From Lewinella sp. LCG006 (GTDB lineage: Bacteria; Bacteroidota; Bacteroidia; Chitinophagales; Saprospiraceae), in contig NZ_CP160680.1 in the NCBI RefSeq assembly GCF_040784935.1, forward strand, positions 6,057,802 to 6,121,801: 64,000 nt of DNA, written 5' to 3'. Below the pieces are notes generated by a model that saw nothing but the letters and a program-made list of their open reading frames with translations, ran no database searches and was not told the DNA's origin. Shown here piece after piece: positions 34,940 through 43,355 of this stretch (its first letter is position 1; each line of letters begins with the position of its first letter). Made by a program: the position numbers and the translations under genes.

Positions 34940-35988
34940 ACTTCCGAAAATGTGTGGTGAGCTAATCCCCAGTGGGGTTGGTTTTCCATGACCTCTCCCC
35001 TTGTCAACATTTTTTGTATTTGAGACAATAACAACTCGTACATGCGATCCATATCCGGGTTATGTGCGCTGAAATCGAACCGACGATGATGTTCCTGATG
35101 ATAAATAGGATGAGGGATGACCTCCAGGCGAAAGCCTCTAGCTACTGCACTAACGACATGAAGGGAATCCGTATGCGTAGATATCCAGGTTGCTTCCGGA
35201 TAACCCGTCATTTGCTGCCAGGAGTCCCGATCCAACAAGGCCATATCACCGCTGGCATTGCAGTGGTACTCCATTAAAAAAAACTCTTCGCTTTTAATTT
35301 TCGGAAAGAAAAAGAGCAGCGTAGCTAGTATTTTATTTGTTAACAATCCGTAATAGGTCTTCCGAAAACGGTTGTAAGCATGCAAAATTGACAGTCGGGT
35401 TGCGAGTGCTTTGGGGCGTCTCAAGTTAAAGGTACCTCCTTGCAAAAAAAACTTGAAGATGTGGGGCTCCAGTCCCTCTTCAAAGCCAGGGCTAGCTACC
35501 TCCATCTTTACATCCGGCGCTACAAAGTCCAGCCGGTTTGCGCGGTACAGGCAGCCTTTTTGCAGTGCCTTTTGGGCGAGGTAATGGAACAATTTATCCG
35601 AAAACAAAATATCTGCATTGGTACACAGGATGAACTCGCCCCGCGCCCGACGAACACCGATATTTTTGGCAATAAATTCAAAAAGCGGCACCGTCTTCCG
35701 AATCGTTTGATCAACCAAGCTTTTGTGAACCTCTGAAGGAACATTGATTATCCGTATGTGTAAGTACGATCGATTTTCAGGCCACGTAATCGAAGTTTCC
35801 AGACTCGTGTTTTCTGCGATTGGGTTGTAGTTGACCAAAACCAACTCCGTTGGCAATTGCTCCTTTTCTACCAGATAGCTGAGGCGATCCACAAAGTGTT
35901 GCAAGCGTTGTAGAAAATCACCTCCATAATTATCATTACGCCCGGTAACAACGACTGACAAGTAGGGAGCTTTATCACTATTTGGCAT
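34930..35988 (-). CDS. GT-A-like glycosyltransferase-related protein (paralogue)
   Basis: This 352-residue protein shares its whole layout with the downstream neighbour: LSVVVTGRNDNYGGDFLQR at the start, AKNIGVRRARGEFILCTNADILFS in place of the DxD block, NASGDMALLDRDSWQQMTGYPE, and HPIYHQEHHRRFDFS near the end. It overlaps the aminotransferase gene upstream by 11 bases and the paralogue downstream by 10. A tandem duplication followed by divergence is the simplest origin. Family GT2-like; donor and acceptor unknown. Confidence 0.7.
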   Translation of the reverse strand: MPNSDKAPYLSVVVTGRNDNYGGDFLQRLQHFVDRLSYLVEKEQLPTELVLVNYNPIAENTSLETSITWPENRSYLHIRIINVPSEVHKSLVDQTIRKTVPLFEFIAKNIGVRRARGEFILCTNADILFSDKLFHYLAQKALQKGCLYRANRLDFVAPDVKMEVASPGFEEGLEPHIFKFFLQGGTFNLRRPKALATRLSILHAYNRFRKTYYGLLTNKILATLLFFFPKIKSEEFFLMEYHCNASGDMALLDRDSWQQMTGYPEATWISTHTDSLHVVSAVARGFRLEVIPHPIYHQEHHRRFDFSAHNPDMDRMYELLLSQIQKMLTRGEVMENQPHWGLAHHTFSEVCL

Positions 35989-37105
35989 GGTAAAAAGTAT
36001 TTATGGATGCAACGACACGCTCGATTTCATTGCGACTTAGGTCGTAATAAAGGGGAAGGCGTAAAAGTCGTTCACTGCAATCCGTGGAATAGTTGTCAGC
36101 TCCCCTCAATTCCCCATAACGGCGGCCGGCTGGAGCGCTGTGCAAGGGCAGATAATGAAAAGCCGTCTCGATACCTTTCTCTCTCAGAAAGGCTTGCAAA
36201 GCCGAGCGTTCTTTGTTGGTACGGCAAAGTAGATAAAAAATATGCCCGTTGTGCTCACAGTGTAGTGGTACCTGGGGCAGGCTTATTTCAAATTGATTGA
36301 CCAATGGTGTCAATTGCGCGTAATACGCTTGCCACACGCCGACCCGATGCTGGTTAATAACCTGAAGTTGTTCCAGTTGTGGTAACAAATAGGCTGCACA
36401 AAGCGGACTGAGCGTAAAGCTTGACCCCAGTTCGACCCAATGGTAGAAATCAACATCTCCGCGCGAGAAGGCCGTTCGGTTGGTACCTTTTTCGCGGATG
36501 ATCTGTGCCTTTGACACATCGCCCAGGTGGTTGATCCAAATTGCTCCTCCTTCACCACAGTGAATGTTTTTGGTGTGGTGAAAACTCAGGGCACCCATGC
36601 GTCCGAAGGTGCCCAGAGGTTGCCCTCTGAATTGCGCTCCGATGCAATGGGCTGCGTCTTCAATGAGACTGATATTGGTCCCTTGGAGTAAGTTTTGGAT
36701 GGCATCCAAATCGCAAGCTATGCCGGCATAATGGGTGATGACCACTGCTTTGGTCCTTTCGCTCAGTGCTGCGGCTATTTGCTGTGGATCAATGTTCATG
36801 GTCGCGGGGTCAATGTCCACAAAACACAGCCGACAGCCCCGCAAGGCAAAAGCATTCGCCGTAGAAGGGTGCGTAAATGAAGGCAAGATGACCTCGTCTC
36901 CCGGCTGCAAACCACAGACGAGTGCCGCCATTTCCAGGCTGGCGGTACAGGAAGGCGTCAGGAAAGCCTGCTTGTTAGCCGCAGTCAGCACAGTCTCACA
37001 AGTCGCGCTACTTTGCGACCATTCATTGGCCTCCAAGGCAAAATCTGGCCTGGGTTTCAGTTCCAATGGCCGATTAAAAGGAATATGTTCGTTACTCTGT
37101 TTCAT
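35978..37105 (-). CDS. wecE: DegT/DnrJ/EryC1/StrS sugar aminotransferase (WecE type)
   Basis: PLP enzyme converting a dTDP-4-keto-6-deoxy sugar into the 4-amino sugar. It begins HIPFNRP, as WecE/RffA proteins do, has the PLP phosphate-binding region TPSCTASLEMAAL, Asp150 (LIEDAAHCIGA) stacking on the ring, and the Schiff-base Lys179 in FHHTKNIHCGEGG. WecE makes dTDP-fucosamine; the residues fit that subgroup well, so the glycan probably contains a 4-amino-4,6-dideoxyhexose. A PseH/WecD-like acetyltransferase that could act next is encoded at 60965-61612. Gap of 3 bases to the upstream HTTM gene. Confidence 0.87.
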   Translation of the reverse strand: MKQSNEHIPFNRPLELKPRPDFALEANEWSQSSATCETVLTAANKQAFLTPSCTASLEMAALVCGLQPGDEVILPSFTHPSTANAFALRGCRLCFVDIDPATMNIDPQQIAAALSERTKAVVITHYAGIACDLDAIQNLLQGTNISLIEDAAHCIGAQFRGQPLGTFGRMGALSFHHTKNIHCGEGGAIWINHLGDVSKAQIIREKGTNRTAFSRGDVDFYHWVELGSSFTLSPLCAAYLLPQLEQLQVINQHRVGVWQAYYAQLTPLVNQFEISLPQVPLHCEHNGHIFYLLCRTNKERSALQAFLREKGIETAFHYLPLHSAPAGRRYGELRGADNYSTDCSERLLRLPLYYDLSRNEIERVVASINTFYHAK

Positions 37106-37108
37106 CCC

Positions 37109-39022
37109 TTAGCGCAGGCGGTTTTCGTAGATCAATTCGTTGATGATGTACTCTTGGCGACGTTCCGGCTGAACCGGTGTACGATGGTAATATACTTTCA
37201 AATGGGTGATTTTGGTCAAGGCCGGAACGTTACTGCACCAGAGTTGCCAGTAGCTTTCAACCAATCGTTCCAGTTCACTATTGCTTTCCCAAGCTTCAAT
37301 GATTTGCGTTTCAAAAATGGTACAATCTTCCCGGCGAAAATGAGCCTTTTGAGCTTCTTCCAATACCTCTATTTCTTTGCCCTGATCGTCGAAACCTACA
37401 AAATGAATAAGATCTATTTCATCAGATACCAACTCCGAGTAAGTTGGATAAGAAGAAAACGGATAGCTATGAATACTGAAAAAGCCACACAAAAAGTTCA
37501 AAGAAAAAACCACTAGTCCGATTTTAAAAACAGTGGGTGCCTGCTTCCATTTCAGGTTATCCCAGGCAACGTTCTGGGGCGCTGGGGCCGACATTGCGCT
37601 CTTGACATTATGAAAAAGAAAAATATAACAATGTTGCAAATTGTAAAAACCAATGTACATAAAGTAGGCAGACAGGTTGTGAAAGCTCAATCCTCCCAGA
37701 AACGCAAAAATCCGGGTAGCTGGTTTAAGTAGTAAAAACACAAAAAGAATTTCAAAGAGGATCAGGCATAGCCCACCCAGTTTCACCAAGATTGGATAAT
37801 GATCAATCCGGAGCGTAGGAATAGTATCGTAGTGTTGTACCCATTCCGTTTGAATTTGATTGATCATGGACGCACTAAGTGCCCAATCAAATCCACTGTT
37901 CCACAATTTAAAAATACCCGCAAAAAAATAGATAATCCCCAGATGCGCCCAGATCCAGCGAATAGGGATGGAATAAGCACTGCGAACAGATGGCTCAAAG
38001 ATGCGGCCTCGCCGACGCGCCCACCAGGCATCCACTGACCAGACATCGTAGCACCGACTGGCGACAAACAGCCAGGATATCCAGATAAAAATCTGGTTGT
38101 GCCACAGTTTTCCAAAAAAATTAGGCGTAGCCACAATCAAGAAGCACAGTAAAGCATTGACAATTAGTAAATAACGCGTAAAAAAACCAACTGCTAGCAG
38201 CAAGGAACAGCCTATTCCCAGATAATAAATCAGTTCATAATGGGGCACGATGTATCCGAATACACGAGCTATTCCACCCCAAAGTGGCAGACCTGAGACC
38301 TGATTAGCCTGCATCCATTGATTAAAGAAAGGCCCTATTCCATAGTAGACCAAGGCCAGATAAGTAAAAAAGAGAAAGCGATATACCGCCAAGGACTTAG
38401 CACTGGAGGGTTCAAGCAAAAAGTTGGCGATCGTTTGTTTTACCTGTGTCCTTTGGTTCAATACGAGCGTAAAAAGATACAAATAGATAATCATTACGTA
38501 CCACCTAGCCAGACATACCTGAAAGAGATGCCAGCTTTCGGGAGCAAGCGTTACACTGATCTGCCCCAAGCCATAAAATAAGAGTAATACCAAAAGAAGG
38601 ACCAGTAAATTTGTCAGGTGCATCCGGAAATTGCGGTAGAAAGCATCATGGGGTGCATAGCTAGGCCAAAATGGTATTTTCAGCCTTCGTCTTTGACTTT
38701 TCTGCCGGTGCTTATAGAATTGTTTACTTTTATAAACCAGGAAAACAAATAGCATGATCACCAGCCCTTTCGTTAGCAGCCAGGCCAGGAAATAATAGCG
38801 CGGATAGTCAAACTGTAGTTCAGTGAAACTTGCCAGAAATCCGTACTTCCACATCTCCATCAGCTTGACCACGGGGGCAAGGACACTGAGTGTATTCGTC
38901 AAGAAATAAAGGAAAATACTACTCCCCCCCAAGAAAGTTAACAGTACCCAAAAAAATGCAAATCGGAGGTTTTCGCTCCCGCCCGGCTCCTTATTTTGCT
39001 TTTCTTTTATTTCTTGCTTCAT
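37109..39022 (-). CDS. HTTM-domain membrane protein
   Basis: Integral membrane protein of 637 residues with about ten hydrophobic segments. The central region (YRFLFFTYLALVYYGIGPF, IWISWLFVASRCYDVWSVDAW, WAHLGIIYFFAGIFKLWNSG) matches the HTTM / vitamin-K-dependent carboxylase-related family, which has a conserved His and a WxxG-type helix. The C-terminal about 120 residues are soluble and acidic (GFDDQGKEIEVLEEAQKAHF). Function in bacteria is poorly known. Its place inside a glycan operon suggests a membrane-embedded modification step, but this is inference. Confidence 0.75.
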   Translation of the reverse strand: MKQEIKEKQNKEPGGSENLRFAFFWVLLTFLGGSSIFLYFLTNTLSVLAPVVKLMEMWKYGFLASFTELQFDYPRYYFLAWLLTKGLVIMLFVFLVYKSKQFYKHRQKSQRRRLKIPFWPSYAPHDAFYRNFRMHLTNLLVLLLVLLLFYGLGQISVTLAPESWHLFQVCLARWYVMIIYLYLFTLVLNQRTQVKQTIANFLLEPSSAKSLAVYRFLFFTYLALVYYGIGPFFNQWMQANQVSGLPLWGGIARVFGYIVPHYELIYYLGIGCSLLLAVGFFTRYLLIVNALLCFLIVATPNFFGKLWHNQIFIWISWLFVASRCYDVWSVDAWWARRRGRIFEPSVRSAYSIPIRWIWAHLGIIYFFAGIFKLWNSGFDWALSASMINQIQTEWVQHYDTIPTLRIDHYPILVKLGGLCLILFEILFVFLLLKPATRIFAFLGGLSFHNLSAYFMYIGFYNLQHCYIFLFHNVKSAMSAPAPQNVAWDNLKWKQAPTVFKIGLVVFSLNFLCGFFSIHSYPFSSYPTYSELVSDEIDLIHFVGFDDQGKEIEVLEEAQKAHFRREDCTIFETQIIEAWESNSELERLVESYWQLWCSNVPALTKITHLKVYYHRTPVQPERRQEYIINELIYENRLR

Positions 39023-39068
39023 ATTAGTAGTTTGACGGAAATAAACCTATTTATTTTTTCTCCGTCCC

Positions 39069-39983
39069 TTAGTTCTTTACAGCTTGAAAATAAGCCTCTA
39101 ATTGTTGAGCCAGGTTTTTATCCTCTCCCCAAAAAGAAGGCTTAATCATCATCGCATACCGTAAATCTCCGTGGTAGCCCGCTTGCTGCAGTGCTTTGAC
39201 AAAACGATCTTCGTAATTATCACAAGGATTCCTCCAGGAGGTATAATGTCGAAGAAAAGGAAGGTTTGTCAAGGAGGCTTGACCATCATTATCTTTCAAT
39301 ATTTTTTCTATTAACCGGCGGCAGGAATCTTGTAGAAAATCCTTTTTCAACACGGATGCTAGTGATCCTGGCGGTACGACGGCCCAGGTTGCAACAGTGT
39401 CGGTAGTAATACCGACCTGCTCCATATTCCCTTCTTCGATATCCGCCCATAAGCTCCTGATATCCAGCGGTTCTCCAGACAGCTGGGTATACAAAGTGGC
39501 TAAGGTGGGGTCTTGAACGATGTATAGCAAACTGTCTGCTTGCGGAAGCGCAACCACCACTACTGTATGGCTAAAAGGGGCTTCCAAGCCATAGGAATAG
39601 TTAATCGCTTTAAAACCAAAGTTCCTCAACAACGCTACATAAGTCTGGCTGATCACACTGCAATGGGTAGGTTGCTGATTCGCTTTAAAGATGGGGTACC
39701 AGTTCGGCAAATCCCGCTCTTTTATTTGTAGCGTATCGTACACCTTTCCCAACTCGTCCGAAATAGGACCTACATCGAGCAAGCGGCCTACGTAGTTCCG
39801 GAGCGCGGTTGTTTTTTCAATGGGGTTCTCTAGCTGATCTAGTTCTATACTTAGGCTGTCCAAGACGGCTTGCCACTCAGCCGATGCGAAATCATTCCTT
39901 TCTGTTGTCACTGGCCGATCACAAGCAGGAAAACCCCAAAACAGGGTTAGGATTAAGCTAATTACAAATAAAATTCTTTTCAT
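39069..39983 (-). CDS. Transglutaminase-like lipoprotein
   Basis: Probable lipoprotein of 304 residues: a hydrophobic N-terminus runs into GFPAC with Cys21 as acylation site, although the lipobox is not ideal. The domain has a Cys-His-Asp arrangement of the transglutaminase-like/papain fold: Cys108 (PTHCSVISQTYVALLRNFGF), His139 (PFSHTVVVV) and Asp158 (YIVQDPTL). It may act as a peptidase or acyl transferase at the envelope. Its start overlaps the end of the UbiA-GT4 gene by 4 bases, so the two are coupled. Confidence 0.7.
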   Translation of the reverse strand: MKRILFVISLILTLFWGFPACDRPVTTERNDFASAEWQAVLDSLSIELDQLENPIEKTTALRNYVGRLLDVGPISDELGKVYDTLQIKERDLPNWYPIFKANQQPTHCSVISQTYVALLRNFGFKAINYSYGLEAPFSHTVVVVALPQADSLLYIVQDPTLATLYTQLSGEPLDIRSLWADIEEGNMEQVGITTDTVATWAVVPPGSLASVLKKDFLQDSCRRLIEKILKDNDGQASLTNLPFLRHYTSWRNPCDNYEDRFVKALQQAGYHGDLRYAMMIKPSFWGEDKNLAQQLEAYFQAVKN

Positions 39984-42295
39984 AAGCGCTGGTTCGTGTT
40001 GCGCAAAATAATCTCCGCCAAGCGGTCATGGTGGTTGGTCACCAATTCGTTCTTCCTGATCCATTGAGCAGCCTGCTGAGCAAGTTGAGCCGCAAATTCC
40101 TGCTCGCGGATCAGTCGGAGCATCGCTTTTGCCATCCCATCCACATCATACTCCTCTACCAAAAGGCCCGTTTCCTCGTGTTGGATCATTTCTGCAATGC
40201 CTCCGTGACGGGTACTTACTACCGGCAAACCACAGGCCATTGCTTCCATGATAGCTACCGGTGTTCCTTCTTTATCGCCTTGCAGAGGAGTAGTGAGGGA
40301 ATGCTGGACAAACACTCGCGCTTTTTGCATCTCCTCGAAAACTTCCCAAGGAGAGAGGATGCCTTTAAAGTCAACTTTATCTTCCAAGCCCAAGGCACGT
40401 ACTAAGATATGGCAAGCCTCGAACAGCTCTCCTCCCCCATCTTTGCCCACCATCACCAACCGCGCTTCCGGTATTTCTTTAGCCACCTGAGCAAAGGCCA
40501 AAATCGTCAAATGAGGGCTTTTGGTTTCTGCAAAACGCCCGACGGAAAGAAAGACGGGAGGATTTCGGCTATGGTCTTCGTACGAAAACAAGGACAGGTT
40601 TACAGCACAGGGCAGGTAGTGAACTTTTTCCGCCTGAGCCCCCAGCTTTTGCAACTGTTGGCAAATGTCCTGCGAGACGCCGATAATGGCCGCAGCATAA
40701 GCAAACATCTCCTGGTACTTCCTCCTAAACTCGCTTAACACCTGGGCATGAAAGGCATCATATCCGTAGAAGACAACTACCAGTGGCAAGTCCATCTTTT
40801 TCGCCACCGGCAACACGTGAGCTCCTACGGTTCCGAACTCGGCGAGAATCAACTGTACTCCCTCTTTGACCAGATAACTTTGGAGTGCTTTTTCCTTCAA
40901 TGCTTGCTCCCCTAGTCCCAAAACCTGCCGATTCCACCATAATTTGCCATCCTCCGCATTCGTAGTGTAGAGGAGTTTTCCTTTGGCCGTTTTTATCGGA
41001 AAATAATCATCATGGCCGTATACCGGAACCACATGAAACGGCAAATGCTGTAGATGTTGTCGGACAAAGGTTTCGGTGTATTTATTTTGATTCCTGTTAC
41101 AAAGGGCAATGGTCAATGCTTGGGAGGTATCCGCTTGCTGACAGGCTTGTTTTTTCAGGCGATCTTTGCGCGTTTTCCTATCAATATAATCTTCGTAATA
41201 TTCCCTACGGGCCGTTTGTATATCCTGCCGCAATACCAAGCGCCGATAGTAGTAAATGCCATAATTGACAGTCAGGCTGCCCATTTTCCAAAACAGACTC
41301 CATTGCAAAAGGCGGTTGAAAAACAAGCTGATGGTATGAACGAATAGCACCAAAAGATACCAGGGGTCTATCCATAATACCGCGAGGATCAGGTGCCAAA
41401 AAGGCCAGAATTGATGGTAGTGAATATTTAGCAGTTGATGATCTTGTTCGTCTGTACTACGCCCGAACATGCGCAGGGAGGCCACTTGGAAGAGGCTAAC
41501 ATATTTGAGGAGAAGTACCAATAAAGGCAGGACAAAATAGCTGCTCCACCAATTGCTGCTCAGATAGACGACTAGCAAACCAAAGACCAGGAGTTCAAGT
41601 GGCCAAATCAGCCAGGTCATTACACGACTTACGTAACCAGCACTGCGGCTGGTGGCCAAGGTACGAGTTTGGGTGCGTTGATCATTGTCACAATCGACAA
41701 TTTGGTGGATCATGATGTTGTGCACGCCTACCAATAGTTGCCAGCTAAAAAGCACGCCCAAAAGGGGAATGTTCGGCTCCGCTCCGGCGACCAGCATAAA
41801 GGTATAGGCGGCCAAAACACTGGGTAAGGCATAAGCGTACAAACCATCCGTCAGTACACCTAACCAGGGCCTTTCTTTGAGTCGCACCGGCGGCAAAGCG
41901 TAGAGTGTCAACAGGGTAAATTCCGCCCCTAAGAGTAGCCATGAATTCGCATCCTGCGGAAGGAACAACCAGGGCAGCAGCGCGACCGCCAATAGGAGCG
42001 CCAACAGTGCCCACCGTTGCCACTGGCTCAGATCCCCTACCCGATTCGGCTTGCCGACTTGCAGATCGGTATCAATATCCAGCCAGTCGTTAATAAAATG
42101 ACCAAAGCCTCCGATACCGATAATGGTCAGGATAGCCGGCCCCAAATAGTAGATGGAAGTGAGAAAAGGAATCTCCTCCATGATGATGATCAGGTAGAGC
42201 ACTCCCAGCAGGTTTCCGGCTTTAGCTTGCCACCATTCGGGTAGGCGGGTGTATTGCTGAAAAGCACCTGGCATAATTGTTCTGAATTTGGCCAA
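39980..42295 (-). CDS. UbiA-type prenyltransferase fused to GT4 glycosyltransferase
   Basis: Fusion of 771 residues. Residues 1-330 form a UbiA-like multi-pass domain with both acidic motifs: NDWLDIDTD at 69-77 and DCDND at 201-205. These bind the Mg-diphosphate of a prenyl donor or, in DPPR-synthase relatives, phosphoribosyl diphosphate. A basic linker follows (residues about 350-395). The rest is GT4: SVGRFAETKSPHLTILAFA, DFKGILSPWEVFEEM and the donor-site PVAIMEAMACGLPVVST. Such a protein could build and then extend a polyprenyl-linked sugar. DprE1/DprE2-like genes at 11.7-13.7 kb make a polyprenyl-phosphate pentose route worth considering. Confidence 0.8.
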   Translation of the reverse strand: MAKFRTIMPGAFQQYTRLPEWWQAKAGNLLGVLYLIIIMEEIPFLTSIYYLGPAILTIIGIGGFGHFINDWLDIDTDLQVGKPNRVGDLSQWQRWALLALLLAVALLPWLFLPQDANSWLLLGAEFTLLTLYALPPVRLKERPWLGVLTDGLYAYALPSVLAAYTFMLVAGAEPNIPLLGVLFSWQLLVGVHNIMIHQIVDCDNDQRTQTRTLATSRSAGYVSRVMTWLIWPLELLVFGLLVVYLSSNWWSSYFVLPLLVLLLKYVSLFQVASLRMFGRSTDEQDHQLLNIHYHQFWPFWHLILAVLWIDPWYLLVLFVHTISLFFNRLLQWSLFWKMGSLTVNYGIYYYRRLVLRQDIQTARREYYEDYIDRKTRKDRLKKQACQQADTSQALTIALCNRNQNKYTETFVRQHLQHLPFHVVPVYGHDDYFPIKTAKGKLLYTTNAEDGKLWWNRQVLGLGEQALKEKALQSYLVKEGVQLILAEFGTVGAHVLPVAKKMDLPLVVVFYGYDAFHAQVLSEFRRKYQEMFAYAAAIIGVSQDICQQLQKLGAQAEKVHYLPCAVNLSLFSYEDHSRNPPVFLSVGRFAETKSPHLTILAFAQVAKEIPEARLVMVGKDGGGELFEACHILVRALGLEDKVDFKGILSPWEVFEEMQKARVFVQHSLTTPLQGDKEGTPVAIMEAMACGLPVVSTRHGGIAEMIQHEETGLLVEEYDVDGMAKAMLRLIREQEFAAQLAQQAAQWIRKNELVTNHHDRLAEIILRNTNQRL

Positions 42296-42338
42296 AGGTA
42301 GGAAGTTTTCCTGCTTTTACGTGTTTACTACCTGGTCG

Positions 42339-43355
42339 TTATTCTTCCCTGTAGATTTGTTGGAGAATTTGTGTACCCACGTGTGGGCGATAGTGGATAC
42401 TTTCCGAAAAGTTACCAATAGGTTCCGACAAACTATGCTTACCGGAAAAATTATACACCCGGGCCTCTCCAAAAATCTCGACCAACCATTGAAGGTGATG
42501 CGCTCCCAATGGTACCTGGTCATAAGTGGGAGAGATAATGATTTTGTAATCTGTCTGATGGCGATCAAATACTGCTTTTATTTCCATCAATTGGGTTATT
42601 TCTGCCTCCGTGACGGCTTGCTCCTCCTTCTGTACCGGGCGTTGAAAAAACTCCCCCTGGTCAATTAAACCTTGGTAATAAGTGCTTGAATCTGCGGCGA
42701 TCAGCGCCTCGGAGGGGTAAACAATATCCCCGTTGACAAAATTGAATTGCCCTTTAAATCCTGGTGGTATAATTAAGCCTTTCATATACGGCCGGTAGGT
42801 TCTGAAGAAGAGGAAATCGAAGTAGGCCCGCATAAAATCCACATCCAGCATCAGGCGATAAAACTTCAAATAGTAGCAAAACGTCGATGCTTTTGACACC
42901 TGCGGCGGCGTCATCTGCATAAGCGCTTCATTATTGGTGTTGAAGACCAGAAACGCTTCATCTACGACCACCAAAGCATGTTTAATCGTATCCCCTAATT
43001 CGTCCAGGTAGTGTATTTTCTTGTTCGTATCGTATAAACCAGCTCCACCAGCACCAAAATGGTAGCTGGCCCGTTCATCTTTCAGGTGAGTACTCCATAT
43101 TTCTCCTTGAAAAGCTCTTGACCTGGAATTCCCGAAAATGAAGGCGTCGTATTTTTCGCTTTCCCGTTGGTTATTATATAAGTTGACGCTCAACAAATTT
43201 TGACTTAGTGCTGTGAAGCGAAAACCAGAAAAAGGCGCTGTTCGCACATCCGGATAGAAAAGCATAAAAACATCAACGACGCTAAAAAAGACGAGGATGG
43301 CGATGATTGGGCTCGTTAAGAACAAAAACCGTCGTAAGAATTTCTTTATACTCAT
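42339..43355 (-). CDS. SGNH-like protein paired with MBOAT acyltransferase
   Basis: A 338-residue protein with one N-terminal membrane helix (about 10-34) and an extracytoplasmic SGNH/DltD-like domain. Ser77 in IFGNSRSRAF is the likely nucleophile. HFGAGGAGLYD supplies the oxyanion-side Gly, and ESIHYRPHVGTQIL near the C-terminus the usual terminal His. It overlaps the MBOAT gene start/stop by one base. MBOAT plus SGNH/DltD-like pairs O-acylate exported glycans (alginate AlgI/J/X, DltB/D), so it probably completes acyl transfer in the periplasm. Confidence 0.78.
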   Translation of the reverse strand: MSIKKFLRRFLFLTSPIIAILVFFSVVDVFMLFYPDVRTAPFSGFRFTALSQNLLSVNLYNNQRESEKYDAFIFGNSRSRAFQGEIWSTHLKDERASYHFGAGGAGLYDTNKKIHYLDELGDTIKHALVVVDEAFLVFNTNNEALMQMTPPQVSKASTFCYYLKFYRLMLDVDFMRAYFDFLFFRTYRPYMKGLIIPPGFKGQFNFVNGDIVYPSEALIAADSSTYYQGLIDQGEFFQRPVQKEEQAVTEAEITQLMEIKAVFDRHQTDYKIIISPTYDQVPLGAHHLQWLVEIFGEARVYNFSGKHSLSEPIGNFSESIHYRPHVGTQILQQIYREE

